DNA from: Thermoplasmatota archaeon
GTDB taxonomy: Bacteria; Pseudomonadota; Gammaproteobacteria; Burkholderiales; Thiobacillaceae
Length of the DNA stretch: 9,932 nt
Direction of reading: 5' to 3'
NCBI GenBank assembly: GCA_023475455.1
Contig: JAMCVR010000239.1
Location: forward strand, 1-9,932
Part shown: in pieces, positions 8,840-9,932 of the stretch
Layout of the letters: each line of letters begins with the position of its first letter
Position numbering within the stretch: position 1 is the first letter of the stretch
The notes under the pieces: generated by a model
The model's database searches: none
Seen by the model: only the letters and a program-made list of their open reading frames with translations
What the model was told of the DNA's origin: nothing
Translations under genes and position numbers: made by a program

Positions 8840-8878
8840 ACCCCAAAGATATGTCCCGAAGGGACATATCTTTGGGGT
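8840..8878. repeat. 18-bp perfect palindrome with GAA loop after the FKBP gene
   Basis: The arms 8840-8857 (accccaaagatatgtccc) and 8861-8878 are perfect reverse complements around GAA. It starts 14 nt after the FKBP stop. On the plus strand no T-tract follows. On the minus strand a run of seven Ts (8825-8831) lies about 9 nt beyond the stem, too far for a standard terminator. The regular form suggests a dispersed REP-like or 3'-end stabilising element. Confidence 0.75.
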
Positions 8879-8922
8879 AAATGAATTGCCGTTTCCACGC
8901 TAAACGGGGGGGTCGCCGACGT

Positions 8923-8952
8923 AAAAAAGCCGGGAATGCCCCCGGCTTTTTT
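8923..8952. terminator. Bidirectional intrinsic terminator between FKBP and SCP2-like genes
   Basis: aaaaaagccggg (8923-8934) and cccggctttttt (8941-8952) form a stem around a 6-nt loop, with a six-T tract on both strands. It should end transcription of the FKBP gene from the left and of the exported SCP2-like gene from the right, whose stop lies 14 bp away. Confidence 0.92.
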
Positions 8953-8966
8953 GTGGCATCAGCCGC

Positions 8967-9476
8967 TTACTTGGCGGGACAGGCCTTGTCGCCGGGAATC
9001 TTGCCCGGCAGGCGTAGGAAGGCCTCGAACGGCCCCATCACGCTCATGGCTTCCATTTTCGGGCCGGTGAACTTGAGACGCTGAAAAAACATGGCCTTCA
9101 TCGGACCGTACTCTCCGGCACCCATTTCGTTCCAGCGCTCGGTGGTGGCGTGCATGGTGTAGTCGACCGCGTGATCCATCCTGGCGTTCTGCACGGCGCC
9201 GCCGTAGACGCAGATAGCCTTGCCTTCCCGGGGCATGATCTTCAGTTCGGTCTGGGTCTCTTCGCCGCAGTCGGTGCGATACAGGTGAATGATCTTGTAG
9301 CCGCGACCCTTGTCGTTCTTGATCCACTTGTCGCCCAGACCGTTGGTCAGGGTGGCGTCCTTGTTCCAGGCATCGCACGCCTGGGCGGTCCATTCGGGGG
9401 ACATCATGGCGGGAGCGGCGTGTGCGGTGCCTGCGAGTACTGCCAGTGCGGCCAGTGCGATGGATGTGTATTTCAT
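8967..9476 (-). CDS. Exported SCP2 sterol-binding-domain-like protein
   Basis: 169 residues. A clear Sec signal peptide (MKYTSIALAALAVLAGTAHA, cleavage after about residue 20) places it in the periplasm or outside. The mature part resembles an SCP2 fold: KIIHLYRTDC...ELKIMPREGKAICVYGG followed by DYTMHATTERWNEMGAGEYGPMKAMFFQRLKFTGPKMEAMSVMGPFEAF (about 78-155), with the usual motif of a residue pair before a GEYGPMKAM-type helix and a strand-turn-helix end. SCP2 domains bind hydrophobic ligands such as lipids. Four cysteines (C34, C70, C89, C166) could form disulfides after export. The start is firm: an AAGGAGG ribosome site (9484-9490 on the opposite strand) lies 7 nt from the ATG. It is monocistronic, with its own terminator and candidate promoter. 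The ligand is unknown; bacterial members rarely bind true sterols. Confidence 0.82.
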   Translation of the reverse strand: MKYTSIALAALAVLAGTAHAAPAMMSPEWTAQACDAWNKDATLTNGLGDKWIKNDKGRGYKIIHLYRTDCGEETQTELKIMPREGKAICVYGGAVQNARMDHAVDYTMHATTERWNEMGAGEYGPMKAMFFQRLKFTGPKMEAMSVMGPFEAFLRLPGKIPGDKACPAK

Positions 9477-9555
9477 GGTATTTCCTCCTTGGAATTGATC
9501 GAATGTTCGGACTGCCGATTAATTATTGGTATATCTGTGTGTTTCCCGTGGCTGC

Positions 9556-9584
9556 ACGGTAATCATGCCGCGCGGGCTTGTCAA
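9556..9584 (-). promoter_or_regulatory. Candidate sigma70-type promoter for the SCP2-like gene
   Basis: The minus strand reads a perfect TTGACA -35 box (9579-9584), a 17-bp spacer and TACCGT as -10 box (9556-9561, three of six but keeping the conserved TA...T). It implies a leader of about 70 nt. An AT-rich stretch nearer the gene (9517-9535) offers alternative -10 boxes without a good -35. Confidence 0.45.
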
Positions 9585-9713
9585 TGTGAAAGCGGTTTTT
9601 TGCATGCCGAGGCTGTGCGGGATGAGACCCGGCGCCTCGAACGCGCCATAGGGGCCGCGAAAAACCAGGAAAAACCCGCCACGATGGCCTGTCATGATGG
9701 ATCACGGATCGGT

Positions 9714-9932
9714 TTATTGTTTGTCAGGCGCGAGGTTCTGCTCAACCAGTTGAATCCGCCTGGCGAGCCGGGCCTGTTCAGCGGCATTGCCCAGGCTGGC
9801 GGCCTGCTTTTCCAGCAGCTTCAGGTAAGTCAGCAGGGGCTGCCGCCAGCCCTGGGCGGAAGCGGTTTCCGCAGCCAGTTCCAGGGTCGCGGCATCGGCT
9901 TCCTTGCGCATCACCAGCAGGCTGGCGTCGAG
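9714..9932 (-). CDS. Hypothetical helical protein, C-terminal part only (runs off the window)
   Basis: The frame is open to the window edge and reads LDASLLVMRKEADAATLELA before continuing to the stop at 9714. About 73 C-terminal residues are visible, rich in Ala, Leu, Glu, Gln and Arg, predicted helical, with coiled-coil-like spacing around LKLLEKQAASLGNAAEQARL. A GTG at 9914 and an ATG at 9911 exist, but neither has a ribosome site and the frame continues beyond them, so the real start probably lies outside. I do not recognise the family. It is transcribed in the same direction as the SCP2-like gene, 237 bp upstream of that gene's start, with no clear hairpin terminator between. Confidence 0.6.
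   Translation of the reverse strand, partial: LDASLLVMRKEADAATLELAAETASAQGWRQPLLTYLKLLEKQAASLGNAAEQARLARRIQLVEQNLAPDKQ

Noticed and set aside
8331..8903. Open frames on both strands overlapping the FKBP gene
   Set aside because: The FKBP frame at 8341-8826 contains the family motifs. The others are its shadows and end in the palindrome, which gives similar peptides (QRYVP.GHIFGV) on both strands.
9596..9713. Possible terminator after the right-edge partial gene
   Set aside because: Only short imperfect stems (such as ggcgc with gcgcc) and no stem followed by a T-tract could be found, so no terminator is called.

Overview
The window looks like chromosomal DNA of a GC-rich betaproteobacterium. 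A Thiobacillus- or Sulfuricella-like sulfur or iron oxidiser is my best guess; this is inference from the gene families, GC content and codon use, not from a marker gene. No tRNA, rRNA, CRISPR array or autonomous transposase gene is visible.

Layout: (1) Positions 1-4091, minus strand, hold a probable three-gene unit: an EAL-like/HDOD signalling protein, a PolB-type 3'-5' exonuclease, and rlmD (23S rRNA m5U1939 methyltransferase). rlmD is broken. After about 316 normal codons the sequence jumps back into earlier parts of the same gene, twice, with near-perfect copies (1-313 copies 1474-1786; 312-942 copies 1006-1636). The catalytic C-terminus is absent from the window. (2) Positions 4185-6590, plus strand, hold a secreted DUF4139-family protein containing an exact, in-frame 702-bp tandem duplication that includes its signal peptide. 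(3) A 267-bp element (6314-6580) with 31-bp terminal inverted repeats and a 3-bp TAA target duplication sits exactly where the 3' ends of the DUF4139 gene and the convergent pgi gene used to overlap. (4) pgi (glucose-6-phosphate isomerase) runs on the minus strand to about 8232. (5) A divergently transcribed SlyD-like FKBP peptidyl-prolyl isomerase (8341-8826) is followed by an 18-bp perfect palindrome and a bidirectional intrinsic terminator. (6) The minus strand then carries an exported SCP2-like protein (8967-9476) and the C-terminal end of an unidentified helical protein at the window edge.

The genes are mostly housekeeping functions and do not form one pathway. The unusual content is structural: a MITE-like element with a nested, branched fold and two complementary hairpin loops, two other palindromic repeats of different families, and two independent duplications of about 700 bp inside genes. 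The near-identity of the duplicated copies means that assembly error must be excluded before they are read as biology. The MITE insertion does not depend on that question, because removing it restores the expected ends of both flanking genes.
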